From the NCBI GenBank assembly GCA_938002705.1, contig CALLAG010000252.1, positions 1-14,491 of the forward strand: a DNA stretch of 14,491 nucleotides. Reading direction: 5' to 3'. How positions within the stretch are numbered: position 1 is the first letter of the stretch; every line of letters starts with the position of its first letter. The notes beneath the pieces are model-generated. The model made no database searches, was not told where the DNA came from, and saw only the letters and a list, made by a program, of their open reading frames with translations. A program made the position numbers and the translations under genes. This DNA comes from an uncultured Saprospiraceae bacterium. GTDB taxonomy: Bacteria; Bacteroidota; Bacteroidia; Chitinophagales; Saprospiraceae. Below, piece by piece: positions 7,375 to 14,491 of this stretch.

Positions 7375-9225
7375 ATGGCACATGTTACTATAGATCAAAA
7401 CGATACAGAAGCGGCACTTATAGAGGCAACAGGATATGATGACCACTTCCATGAACATCATCATGGAGACAAATATCAGTCTGGATTTATTGGGCATTAC
7501 ATATTCTCGATGGATCATAAGATCATTGCAAGACAATTCCTAATAACAGGAATTTTCTGGGCGTTGATAGGTGCAGCTATGTCCATCGTCTTCAGATTAC
7601 AATTAGGATTTCCAGAGGCAGACTTGACATGGATAAAGCCGATCTTAGGTAAGTGGATAGTAGTAAACGATGGTATAGGATCACTATCCCAAGAGTTTTA
7701 TTATGCTCTGGTCACCATGCATGGTACCATACTGGTGTTCTTTGTACTAACGGCAGGACTTAGTGGAACATTTTCTAATCTCCTAATTCCATTACAGTTA
7801 GGGGCCAGGGATATGGCATCGCCGTTTTTGAACATGCTTTCTTACTGGTTCTTCTTTCTTGCTGGTGTAGTTATGTTCTACTCATTATTCCTTAGTACGG
7901 GTCCATTCTCAGGAGGTTGGACGGCTTATCCTCCACTGAGTGCATTGCCACAAGCAAGTACTGGATCAGGTACAGGTATGACTTTATGGTTAGTCAGTTT
8001 AACTTTATTCGTAGTGTCAGTACTCTTAGGAGGTATTAATTATATAACTACAGTACTAAATCTTAGAACTAAAGGTATGAGTATGTGGAGAATGCCACTT
8101 CCAATATGGGCATTTTTCGTAACTGCAATATTAGGTTTATTATCATTTCCAGTATTAGCATCAGGTTTCTTCATGCTGATGATGGATAGAGGCCTCGGAA
8201 CGAGTTTCTTCTTAAATGAGATATTCATTAACGGGCAAGCTCTGGATAGAGTAGGAGGTAGTCCAGTACTATATCAACACTTATTCTGGTTCCTAGGTCA
8301 CCCTGAGGTATATATAATTATATTACCAGCGATGGGTATTGTATCAGAAGTATTATCAGTACATGCACGTAAACCTATATTTGGTTATACTGCGATGGTA
8401 CTTTCTATATTAGCGATTGGATTCCTATCATTTATAGTATGGGCTCACCACATGTTTATGTCAGGTGTTAATCCATGGTTATCTAATTTCTTTGTAGTAT
8501 TCACATTAATAATAGCGGTACCGTCGGCCGTCAAGGTCTTTAACTGGATTACGACACTATACGGTGGTAACATCCGATTTAATTCTGCTATGTTATTCTC
8601 TATCGGTTTCGTATCGATGTTTATCTCTGGTGGATTGACAGGTATATTTTTAGGTAACTCGGCTATTGATATCGTTATGCACGATACATACTTTGTAGTG
8701 GCTCACTTCCACATTGTAATGGGTATCGCAGCATTCTTTGGTATGTTCGCAGGTATATACCACTGGTACCCTAAGATGTTCGGTAGATTTATGAATGAGA
8801 CGCTCGGACGTATACACTTCTGGGGTACTATGATAGGAGCATATGCAATTTTCTGGCCTATGCACTACTTAGGTATGGCAGGTGTTCCGAGACGTTACTA
8901 TAGCTTCGAGACATTTGATGCATTCAAGCATTTCGGACCGATGAATAAATTTATAACTGTAGCTGCGATTGTTGTATTCGCATTACAAGTTCTGTTTGTG
9001 ATTAACTTCTTCTACAGTATCTTCAAAGGTAAGAGAATGAAGACTAAGAACCCTTATGGAGCTAATACACTTGAGTGGACTACACCGATAGATGCAGGTC
9101 ATGGTAACTGGGATGGAAAGATACCTGTAGTACATAGATGGGCTTATGACTATGGGAAGGATGGGAAGGAGTATATCACTCAGATCACACCTCTTGAAGA
9201 AGGCGAGGTTGCAGGTGATCATTAA
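7375..9225 (+). CDS. coxA: Cytochrome c oxidase subunit I, A1-type heme-copper oxidase
   Basis: This is the catalytic subunit, which reduces O2 and pumps protons. Visible ligands are His116 and His446 for low-spin heme a, His444 for heme a3, and His309, His358 and His359 for CuB, with Tyr313 placed for the His-Tyr cross-link. The sequence GHPEVY carries Glu311, so the enzyme is A1-type; Asp146 (ARDMASP) marks the D channel and Lys387 (SAVKVFNW) the K channel, where the usual nearby Thr appears as Ser. About 12 transmembrane helices are expected and found. The N-terminus adds about 45 residues before the first helix, including a cluster of five His (24-30) on the cytoplasmic side. The gene starts 10 bases after coxB. 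Confidence 0.98.
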   Translation: MAHVTIDQNDTEAALIEATGYDDHFHEHHHGDKYQSGFIGHYIFSMDHKIIARQFLITGIFWALIGAAMSIVFRLQLGFPEADLTWIKPILGKWIVVNDGIGSLSQEFYYALVTMHGTILVFFVLTAGLSGTFSNLLIPLQLGARDMASPFLNMLSYWFFFLAGVVMFYSLFLSTGPFSGGWTAYPPLSALPQASTGSGTGMTLWLVSLTLFVVSVLLGGINYITTVLNLRTKGMSMWRMPLPIWAFFVTAILGLLSFPVLASGFFMLMMDRGLGTSFFLNEIFINGQALDRVGGSPVLYQHLFWFLGHPEVYIIILPAMGIVSEVLSVHARKPIFGYTAMVLSILAIGFLSFIVWAHHMFMSGVNPWLSNFFVVFTLIIAVPSAVKVFNWITTLYGGNIRFNSAMLFSIGFVSMFISGGLTGIFLGNSAIDIVMHDTYFVVAHFHIVMGIAAFFGMFAGIYHWYPKMFGRFMNETLGRIHFWGTMIGAYAIFWPMHYLGMAGVPRRYYSFETFDAFKHFGPMNKFITVAAIVVFALQVLFVINFFYSIFKGKRMKTKNPYGANTLEWTTPIDAGHGNWDGKIPVVHRWAYDYGKDGKEYITQITPLEEGEVAGDH

Positions 9226-9266
9226 CTGAGTAATTTCATTTTTACTAAAAAATATACACAAAAGTC

Positions 9267-10163
9267 TTGAGTCAAGCCATAGCAAAAAAAATAGAATCGG
9301 GTCTTAGATTATCTAAGATGGACGACCTATACTTGTTAGTGAAATTCAGACTCTCGCTTATGGTGGTCATCAGTTCTGTATTGGCTTACCTTGTAGCTGC
9401 GGGCTCAAGTCTTTCATGGGCATCTTTTGGATTGTTATTTTTAGGTGGCTTTGGGATAACTGCTGCCGCCAATGGTATCAATCAGGTTCTCGAGAGAGAG
9501 TTTGATAGTATGATGGAGAGGACCAAAATAAGGCCTGTAGCATCTAACCGAATGAAATCTTCTGAGGCAGTATTGTTCAGTGGATTAATGTTAGTCATCG
9601 GTGTTATGTGTCTTGCTCTGATTAATCCGATGGTAGCATTCTTAGGGATGCTTTCATTTGTATTATACGCATTTGTATATACGCCCCTTAAGAGGTATTC
9701 TACGATATCTGTCGCAGTAGGCGCTATACCGGGTGCATTTCCTGTATTGATAGGTGTCGTTGCACATGACGGGACATTGACGTTATTAGGATTGACATTA
9801 TTTATGATTCAGTTCTTATGGCAGTTTCCACATTTCTGGGCTATATCATTTTTATCATTTGATGATTACAATAATGCAGGATTCAAACTACTACCTAAAG
9901 GCAAGGATGGTGCTATAGATAAAAATTTAGGTGCTTATTCCGCCTTATATAGTCTGCTTATTATTCCATCTGTAGTCCTTGCATATTTTGCTGGTCTTGA
10001 CACTGCCTGGTGGGCTTTAGGGGGAGTCATACTTATGACACTCATCTATACGTGGATGGGCGTTAAGTTACAAATAGAAAAGAATAGAGCGAGTGCTCGT
10101 AAGCTGATGTTTAGCTCATTCTTTTATCTACCAATTGTTCTGATTCTTTACTTAATAGGATAA
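9267..10163 (+). CDS. ctaB: Protoheme IX farnesyltransferase (heme O synthase)
   Basis: This UbiA-family membrane prenyltransferase adds a farnesyl chain to heme B to make heme O, the precursor of heme A used by the adjacent oxidase. The first Asp-rich motif reads NQVLEREFDSMMERTKIRP (residues 72-90) and the second region is FDDYNNAGFKLLP (198-210), both typical of CtaB/CyoE. About eight or nine transmembrane helices are visible in the 298 residues. The start is uncertain: a TTG at 9267 gives the full length, whereas the ATG at 9318 would start at MDDLYLLVKFRLSL and keep the whole conserved core. The next gene follows after 6 bases, so this assembly enzyme sits inside the structural-gene operon. 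No ctaA (heme A synthase) is in the window. Confidence 0.95.
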   Translation: MSQAIAKKIESGLRLSKMDDLYLLVKFRLSLMVVISSVLAYLVAAGSSLSWASFGLLFLGGFGITAAANGINQVLEREFDSMMERTKIRPVASNRMKSSEAVLFSGLMLVIGVMCLALINPMVAFLGMLSFVLYAFVYTPLKRYSTISVAVGAIPGAFPVLIGVVAHDGTLTLLGLTLFMIQFLWQFPHFWAISFLSFDDYNNAGFKLLPKGKDGAIDKNLGAYSALYSLLIIPSVVLAYFAGLDTAWWALGGVILMTLIYTWMGVKLQIEKNRASARKLMFSSFFYLPIVLILYLIG

Positions 10164-10169
10164 GTTATT

Positions 10170-10754
10170 ATGGAAGTAGCAGATATAAATAAGCCCTTAA
10201 CTCACAGGAATAAGATACATCCGAAGCTATTCGCTTTATGGATTTCCTTCGCGAGTATAATTATGATGTTTGGTGCACTGACAAGTGCATACATAGTAAA
10301 AAGTGCTGCTGGCAATTGGTTAGAATATCAGTTGCCGACACAGTTTTTCTACAGCACAGGCGTTATACTACTATGTAGTCTCACTTTACATATTTCTTTT
10401 TCTTCTTTTGTCAAGGAAAAAGAATGGATGTACAAGTCGATGCTACTATTGTCGTTTGTATTAGGAATAAGTTTTGTTGTCATTCAGTACTATGGATGGC
10501 AATCACTATATGCTCACGGCGTGGATCTAAAAGCAAGTATCAGTGGATCATTTATGTATCTAATAACTGGTCTACATGCGATACACATATTAGCTGGTGT
10601 AACAGCTATGGTAGTAGCTATAATACATGCTTTCAGTTTACCCTTTGTGGTTACTGAAAAGAGAAAATTGAGGTTTCGATTAGTATGTCATTATTGGCAT
10701 TTTGTTGATTTCCTTTGGATATATTTATTTGGATTTTTAATGTTTTATAAATAA
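10170..10754 (+). CDS. Heme-copper oxidase subunit III-like protein (first of two)
   Basis: This five-helix membrane protein of the subunit III family has helices near 18-43, 58-80, 89-110, 127-152 and 171-193. Family marks are LITGLHAIHILAGV (131-144) and HYWHFVDFLWIYLF (174-187). It lacks the first two helices of seven-helix subunit III, as in the short bacterial forms. The segment before the fourth helix is QYYGWQ; the second copy has QAWEWT there, so the Glu found at that place in many subunit III proteins is missing. It overlaps nothing, lying 6 bases after ctaB and 7 bases before the second copy. Its likely role is a structural subunit stabilising subunit I; the division of labour between the two copies cannot be read from the sequence. 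Confidence 0.88.
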   Translation: MEVADINKPLTHRNKIHPKLFALWISFASIIMMFGALTSAYIVKSAAGNWLEYQLPTQFFYSTGVILLCSLTLHISFSSFVKEKEWMYKSMLLLSFVLGISFVVIQYYGWQSLYAHGVDLKASISGSFMYLITGLHAIHILAGVTAMVVAIIHAFSLPFVVTEKRKLRFRLVCHYWHFVDFLWIYLFGFLMFYK

Positions 10755-10761
10755 GGATATA

Positions 10762-11610
10762 ATGGCGGATACAGCAACACTTCACGCTGCCACTGATGAT
10801 AAGAAATTGTGGGATGGAGGAGCATCACCCTTTAAGTCGAGTTATGGCAAACTTATGATGTGGTATTTTCTACTTTCTGATGCATTTACATTTGCAGGAT
10901 TTCTGATCGCATATGGTACTTTGAGAATAAGCTCACCGACGTGGCCAGTGCCAGATTTTGTATTTAGTGCATTTCCAGGAGGCTTTCATCACAAGCCACT
11001 TTATTTTGTGACTGTCATGACATTTATCCTTTTAGCCAGTTCATTTACGATGGTGAGGGCCGTACAAGAAGGGCATCAAGAGAATCGTAAAGGTGTGGTA
11101 TTCTGGATGATCCTAACAGTCATAGGTGGTGCAGCATTCTTAGGATGTCAAGCTTGGGAATGGACAACAATGATTGGTTCTGAGCACGTTACTATAACTA
11201 AAAATCCATTCAGTGCTCATACTGAGCCAGGTGTTTACTTAGAAGGAGACGGTCATGATATTAAAGAAGGCGATACATTCGAAGTAGGAGATTCGTACCT
11301 GATCCATAAACATGACGGAGAGTGGGGTAACTTAAAGTATAAAGTTACTGGAGGAGAAGATGCAGGAATGGTCAAAGAACAAGCTTTTGGTCCTAAAGCA
11401 TTCGGTGCTTTATTCTTTTTTATCACGGGATTTCATGGGTTCCACGTTTTATCAGGAGTCATTTTCTTATTGATTATCTGTATTAATTCGGCCACAGGGT
11501 TATATGCCGCAAGGAAAAATGGATACGAGATGGTAGAGAAGATAGGCTTGTATTGGCACTTTGTAGATTTAGTTTGGGTATTTGTATTCTTAGTATTTTA
11601 TTTACTTTAA
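10762..11610 (+). CDS. coxC: Cytochrome c oxidase subunit III with enlarged periplasmic loop (second of two)
   Basis: Five helices (about 30-51, 80-100, 113-133, 212-240, 262-282) carry the family marks QAWEW (130-134), TGFHGFHVLSG (222-232) and YWHFVDLVWVFVF (264-276). Between helices 3 and 4, on the predicted periplasmic side, a hydrophilic stretch of about 70 residues (137-208) replaces what is normally a loop of roughly ten. It contains NPFSAHTEPGVYLEGDG and several short strand-like pieces (DTFEVGD, LKYKVTGG), so a small beta-rich module is possible. A short AGGA lies four bases before the ATG, overlapping the previous stop codon. The protein is a subunit of the adjacent aa3 oxidase. The next gene begins after 57 bases, the longest gap since actC. 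Confidence 0.93.
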   Translation: MADTATLHAATDDKKLWDGGASPFKSSYGKLMMWYFLLSDAFTFAGFLIAYGTLRISSPTWPVPDFVFSAFPGGFHHKPLYFVTVMTFILLASSFTMVRAVQEGHQENRKGVVFWMILTVIGGAAFLGCQAWEWTTMIGSEHVTITKNPFSAHTEPGVYLEGDGHDIKEGDTFEVGDSYLIHKHDGEWGNLKYKVTGGEDAGMVKEQAFGPKAFGALFFFITGFHGFHVLSGVIFLLIICINSATGLYAARKNGYEMVEKIGLYWHFVDLVWVFVFLVFYLL

Positions 11611-11667
11611 CAATCGAGAGATCATTTCAAACAAAGTAATTATTTCAATAATATAAAGAAACAGACG

Positions 11668-12087
11668 ATGGGTCAGTCTTACGAACAATCGAAAAAAACA
11701 GCAACTAAGATCATAGTAATCTTAGGTATAATCACAATAGCAGAAGTCATCTTTGCCTTATTAGGTAAGGGATATATCATAGACGGATTACATTTTCCTC
11801 TCATTATCATGGGTGGAGTGATGATCGCAATGAGTTTAGTCAAGGCGTACCTTATAGTATATGAATTCATGCATATGAAATACGAGATGCCTGGCTTAGT
11901 AAAGTCGGTTCTGCTTCCTACGCTCTTATTAGTATGGGCAGTATTTGCATTCTTTCAAGAAGGTAATTACTGGAAGGATAGAAGAGGAGAGATTATGGAT
12001 AAGAATGAAGATAGGGTAGAAATACCAGCTGAAACAAAACAGCAAGGAATGCTGAAGCAGCTTGATGAAAATAGAAAACAAAACTAA
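11668..12087 (+). CDS. Cytochrome c oxidase subunit IV-like small membrane protein
   Basis: The 139-residue protein has three transmembrane helices (about 13-33, 40-66, 79-97) and a charged cytoplasmic or periplasmic tail of about 40 residues. The pattern of a short N-terminus, three helices, and the sequence LVKAYLIVYEFMHMKYE between the second and third helix matches the prokaryotic subunit IV family (COX4_pro/CyoD-like), which usually follows subunit III genes in Bacteroidota. In the family this subunit helps assemble or stabilise the oxidase and binds no cofactor. It is the last gene before a strong terminator, so it closes the act-cox operon. No recognisable promoter was seen in the 57 bases upstream, only an AT-only inverted repeat at 11639-11652. 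Confidence 0.88.
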   Translation: MGQSYEQSKKTATKIIVILGIITIAEVIFALLGKGYIIDGLHFPLIIMGGVMIAMSLVKAYLIVYEFMHMKYEMPGLVKSVLLPTLLLVWAVFAFFQEGNYWKDRRGEIMDKNEDRVEIPAETKQQGMLKQLDENRKQN

Positions 12088-12092
12088 AATAG

Positions 12093-12117
12093 AAAAGCCA
12101 CTAACGTGGCTTTTTTT
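12093..12117 (+). terminator. Intrinsic terminator closing the act-cox operon
   Basis: A perfect nine-pair stem (AAAAGCCAC at 12093-12101 and GTGGCTTTT at 12106-12114) with a TAAC loop runs into an uninterrupted T tract that ends at 12117. It lies 5 bases after the stop of the subunit IV gene. The A tract on the left side means it could also work weakly in reverse, but no minus-strand gene points toward it. Confidence 0.93.
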
Positions 12118-12154
12118 GTTTGAACCAAGGTCTATAACTAATGTTAGATAGCTA

Positions 12155-12700
12155 ATGAAAATATTAAAAAGGATAGGGATTCTAATGATACTTTTTGGAC
12201 TACCAGCAGGTTCATGGTATTTCTTAAAGGATGGTTTTAACTGGAGAAAAGCCAAGCTTGAGGAGCTTGCTCCCAAAGGGCGTTTCTTAGATTCATATGA
12301 CTTTAGCTCATTAGATAAGGGTGAAATATTCGAAGAGACAACCTATAAAACAACGCTTGTAAAGATAAATGAGGATTTAAGTAAAAACGATATTACTCTA
12401 ATAGATCAATTTAAGAAATCTCGGACTTTCTTATTTCTCGTTCTTTCTGACCATTTGATTACACACGAAGAGTTCTCGTCTAAGCAGCCATTAAGATATA
12501 TCAATGCATCATCCATACAGACCAGTAACGAACAGTTCAAGAATGCTAATTATATGCTATTAGATACAGCTGGTGTTGTGAGACAATATTATAGTGGTAC
12601 TGATAAGGAGACACTCACTAAAATTGTAGAAGATATAGCAGTGATCTTACCACGTAAGATTACACCAGATATAGAAATGAAAAAACCCCAACAACAATAA
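12155..12700 (+). CDS. SCO-like thioredoxin-fold protein without cysteines
   Basis: An N-terminal membrane anchor (about 5-24) is followed by SWYFLKDGFNWRKAKLEEL, the start typical of SCO-family proteins found beside DUF420 genes in Bacteroidota. The C-terminal part YMLLDTAGVVRQYYSGTDKE (133-152), followed by a helix ending in ILP, fits the last strands and helix of the SCO/peroxiredoxin-like fold. SCO proteins deliver copper to CuA through a CxxxC motif and a distant His; this protein contains no Cys at all, so it cannot do that chemistry in the known way. The call rests on context, anchor and C-terminal pattern, since the middle is diverged. It begins 38 bases after the upstream terminator, so it probably has its own promoter, and ends 1 base before the DUF420 gene. 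Confidence 0.7.
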   Translation: MKILKRIGILMILFGLPAGSWYFLKDGFNWRKAKLEELAPKGRFLDSYDFSSLDKGEIFEETTYKTTLVKINEDLSKNDITLIDQFKKSRTFLFLVLSDHLITHEEFSSKQPLRYINASSIQTSNEQFKNANYMLLDTAGVVRQYYSGTDKETLTKIVEDIAVILPRKITPDIEMKKPQQQ

Positions 12701-12701
12701 T

Positions 12702-13232
12702 ATGAAAGAGAACGCAGCACTCAGAAAAAAACTTGATATAGTAGCTTACATACTATCGGTTGTTGTAATTGCTATAGTCATTCTTATGAGACCAGCTGAT
12801 CGGTTTCCAGTAGATTTTGATACAAGTTGGATGCCAGGATTCAATGCTGCGGTGAATACTTTGGCAGGCATATTTCTTCTATTAGCGTTATATTTTATAA
12901 AAAAGAAGAATATAAAAGCTCACCGTAATATGATTTTCGGTGCCATGGTATGTTCAGCATTTTTCTTATTGACATATGTAGTATATCATTTCACCACTGA
13001 TGAGACATCTTTCTGTAAGGAGGGACCTATAAGAACAGTGTACTTTATCATATTGATCTCACACATCATATTAGCTGGGCTGTCACTTCCATTCATTTTA
13101 TTGACTTTTAATAGAGGTTTTACCTACTCGATAGATAAGCACAAGCGATTAGCAAGGTACGTATATCCTGTGTGGTTATACGTAGTGTTCTCAGGTCCGA
13201 TTGTGTACCTCATGCTTAAGCCATGTTATTGA
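12702..13232 (+). CDS. DUF420 membrane protein, probable oxidase assembly factor
   Basis: Five transmembrane helices (about 12-30, 46-66, 75-95, 112-135, 153-172) and four well-placed His residues (H74 in AHRNM, H96 in YHF, H121 in SHI and H147 in KHKRLAR) match the DUF420/YozB family. The related CtaM of Firmicutes is needed for maturation of heme-copper oxidases, so a role in heme or copper delivery to the adjacent oxidase is likely but inferred. Near the end of the protein, WLYVVFSGPIVYLML is also typical. The gene starts 1 base after the SCO-like gene, implying translational coupling, and is followed after 22 bases by the small CPMC protein. Confidence 0.88.
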   Translation: MKENAALRKKLDIVAYILSVVVIAIVILMRPADRFPVDFDTSWMPGFNAAVNTLAGIFLLLALYFIKKKNIKAHRNMIFGAMVCSAFFLLTYVVYHFTTDETSFCKEGPIRTVYFIILISHIILAGLSLPFILLTFNRGFTYSIDKHKRLARYVYPVWLYVVFSGPIVYLMLKPCY

Positions 13233-13254
13233 TAATATTGTAAATTTGTAAGAG

Positions 13255-13530
13255 ATGAACAACACAATCAAAGTTATATTAGTAGTAGTTCTTGTTACAG
13301 TAATTTTTCTGGTAACATCAGAAGATGTCATGAGTCAATGTCCTATGTGTAGAATGTCGGCTGAGTCTAATCTCAAAGATGGAGGTACTGAAGGAAAGGG
13401 ATTAAATGCGGGCATACTATATATGTTATCTATGCCATACCTTCTTGTAGCAACATTAGGCTTTATCTGGTACAGAAATCGTCGTAAGTATACGGAGCAG
13501 ATAGAAACAGAGACTTTCTCTGATAATTGA
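13255..13530 (+). CDS. Small membrane protein with CPMC motif, function unknown
   Basis: A 91-residue protein with an N-terminal hydrophobic segment (6-22, signal peptide or helix), then QCPMCRMSAESNL with Cys29 and Cys32, a Gly-rich stretch (43-53), a second helix (about 53-73) and a basic RNRRK stop-transfer end. That places the Cys pair just outside the membrane in the periplasm and the C-terminus in the cytoplasm. I recall similar short proteins next to SCO/DUF420 genes in other Bacteroidota, but no assigned function. A CxxC with Met residues around it (PMCRM) could bind copper or act as a thiol pair; this is inference. It is the last plus-strand gene. A weak AT-only hairpin follows at 13536-13553. 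Confidence 0.8.
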   Translation: MNNTIKVILVVVLVTVIFLVTSEDVMSQCPMCRMSAESNLKDGGTEGKGLNAGILYMLSMPYLLVATLGFIWYRNRRKYTEQIETETFSDN

Positions 13531-13571
13531 TCTCTATATTATTCTTATAATATTACGACTGTCTCTATAGC

Positions 13572-13608
13572 TAATAAAATAAGGCCTCTTTACATTTAAA
13601 GAGACCTT
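13572..13608 (-). terminator. Terminator of the convergent minus-strand barrel gene
   Basis: A 12-pair inverted repeat (13581-13592 with 13597-13608, loop 13593-13596) contains one non-Watson-Crick position, 13585/13604. Read on the plus strand that pair is C·A, a mismatch; read on the minus strand it is a G·U wobble, so the RNA stem is complete only in minus-strand transcripts. The minus strand then continues into ATTTTATTAG, a U-rich tail, while the plus strand continues into ATAACAAG. Both points assign it to the gene at 14364-13675. Confidence 0.75.
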
Positions 13609-13674
13609 ATAACAAGCAATCATGAAGTCACAAAAACTTCTATTCTTCCAGCGTATACTCGCTTACATTTCTTC

Positions 13675-14364
13675 TTAGAATCTCATTCCATATCCCACTG
13701 AGAAGCTGATACCTTTTGTTCTAATACCTGCATCTACGATAAAATCCTGGCTTGTAAAATCTGTCATAGCATGTGCATATGATACTTCTGTAAGGAATTC
13801 TCCTCTTCCATAAGGAAATGTCGCTCCAGCAGCTATATTGGCATCTATGCCTATTCTATTATAATCATCACTTGATAAGTTCAGTGGAGTATTAGATACA
13901 GTAAAGTCTATGATGGCAGTAGCTTTAGTTCTTATAGCACCTGATGTAGCGTAAGTTAGACCTGGGCCTGCAGATACATAAGGCGTTATACCTCGGAGTC
14001 CTTGTAGCTTGTACTTTAGCATAACAGGTACATTGACTGTATTAATCTCAGTAGCTACCTTAGCACCTAATGGTAGAGGAATCCCTGCTACATCAATACC
14101 TAAAGATTCTGCAGCCTGAAATCCTTTCTGCTTATAGATCACACCGGTACTTACACTTAAGTATTTGTCTAATGCCTGATCTACGATTATCCCTCCAGTA
14201 AATCTGTTAATCGCTTTAAGGTCTATGAGATCACTTGATAAGCCAGAAGCTGTTACATCAGCTGAATGGATTCCAGATATGAGGTATACATTTGTCTGTG
14301 CTTTCAATAATGACGTGCTTATGACGATAAGTACTGTCGCGAATAGTTTGATTGAATTTCTCAT
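13675..14364 (-). CDS. Outer-membrane beta-barrel protein, PorT-like family
   Basis: The 229-residue product begins with a signal peptide (MRNSIKLFATVLIVISTSLLKAQ, probable cleavage after AQ near residue 23). The rest alternates in short amphipathic strands: GGIIVDQALDKYLSVSTGVIY, then NVPVMLKYKL (about 112-121), ITPYVSAGPGLTYA, and a closing FSVGYGMRF. An aromatic final residue after a strand is the usual outer-membrane barrel signal. The pattern is that of the small Bacteroidota barrel proteins annotated as PorT or 'outer membrane beta-barrel', whose function is mostly unknown. It converges on the respiratory cluster and ends in its own terminator, so a shared role is not implied. Upstream of the ATG, a TATAAT on the minus strand (14395-14390) could be a -10 element, without a convincing partner. 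Confidence 0.82.
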   Translation of the reverse strand: MRNSIKLFATVLIVISTSLLKAQTNVYLISGIHSADVTASGLSSDLIDLKAINRFTGGIIVDQALDKYLSVSTGVIYKQKGFQAAESLGIDVAGIPLPLGAKVATEINTVNVPVMLKYKLQGLRGITPYVSAGPGLTYATSGAIRTKATAIIDFTVSNTPLNLSSDDYNRIGIDANIAAGATFPYGRGEFLTEVSYAHAMTDFTSQDFIVDAGIRTKGISFSVGYGMRF

Positions 14365-14491
14365 ATCTTCTAAATTTTAATTGTGAGTAATTATAGTAGA
14401 AGACGGTGTGAGAAGTGTTAAAGGCAGTTAGCTTTACGTTAACGGAATACTAAGAAGCGCTACCTTCTGTATCACTAAAAGTCCCAATATG

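Noticed and set aside
10424..10657. 77-codon plus-strand reading frame inside the first subunit III gene
   Set aside because: It lies in another frame of a well-supported membrane protein gene and its product is low-complexity with no recognisable pattern.
12118..12154. Promoter for the SCO-like/DUF420/CPMC unit
   Set aside because: TTTG and TATAAC are present, but their spacing is only about 10-14 bases, too short for the known Bacteroidota promoter pattern.
11929..12276. 115-codon minus-strand reading frame across the subunit IV end, the terminator and the SCO-like start
   Set aside because: It runs antisense through two better genes and through the terminator hairpin, and its product shows no family features.
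13536..13553. AT-only inverted repeat (ATATTAT / ATAATAT) after the CPMC gene
   Set aside because: It has no G-C pairs and no T tract; such repeats are expected by chance at this base composition. The similar repeat at 11639-11652 was rejected for the same reason.
14365..14491. Promoter of the minus-strand barrel gene
   Set aside because: A TATAAT is present at 14395-14390 on the minus strand, but no -35 match and no Bacteroidota TAnnTTTG element at proper spacing was found, so it is not listed as a feature.
1..14491. CRISPR arrays, tRNA or rRNA genes, insertion sequences, phage or defence genes
   Set aside because: No regularly spaced repeats, tRNA-like cloverleaf, rRNA segment, transposase or terminal inverted repeats were seen; the window is densely filled with respiratory genes.

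Overview
The window is a respiratory locus from a low-GC Gram-negative bacterium of the phylum Bacteroidota. The evidence is a contiguous alternative complex III (act) operon followed directly by an aa3-type cytochrome c oxidase, arginine codons that are mostly AGA, AT-rich upstream regions with little Shine-Dalgarno sequence, and a PorT-like outer-membrane barrel protein. A Saprospiria- or Chitinophagia-like member is my guess; no rRNA or marker gene is present to settle it.

Layout. Positions 1-5848 hold the end of actB (its start and actA lie off the left edge), then actC, actD, actE and actF. Positions 5868-12087 hold oxidase subunit II, subunit I, heme O synthase, two tandem subunit III-like proteins and a small subunit IV-like protein, closed by a strong intrinsic terminator at 12093-12117. 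Positions 12155-13530 hold an accessory set: a cysteine-free SCO-like protein, a DUF420 membrane protein and a 91-residue membrane protein with a CPMC motif. A convergent outer-membrane beta-barrel gene occupies 14364-13675 on the minus strand and has its own terminator at 13572-13608.

How the genes work together. ACIII oxidises menaquinol (ActC/ActF membrane core, ActB Fe-S relay, ActA/ActE hemes) and passes electrons to the CuA site of oxidase subunit II and then to heme a, heme a3 and CuB in subunit I. The close gene order agrees with the ACIII-aa3 supercomplex known from Flavobacterium johnsoniae. CtaB provides heme O for heme A synthesis, and the last plus-strand genes are probably assembly factors.

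Most notable points. (1) Subunit II carries a complete OmpA-like peptidoglycan-binding domain at its C-terminus, where caa3 oxidases carry cytochrome c. (2) ActC carries a cytoplasmic helix-hairpin-helix domain on a His- and Ser/Thr/Ala-rich linker. (3) ActE and ActF carry long His-rich periplasmic segments. (4) The SCO-like protein has no cysteine. Together, (1) and (2) suggest a respiratory supercomplex with a tether on each side of the membrane; this is inference.
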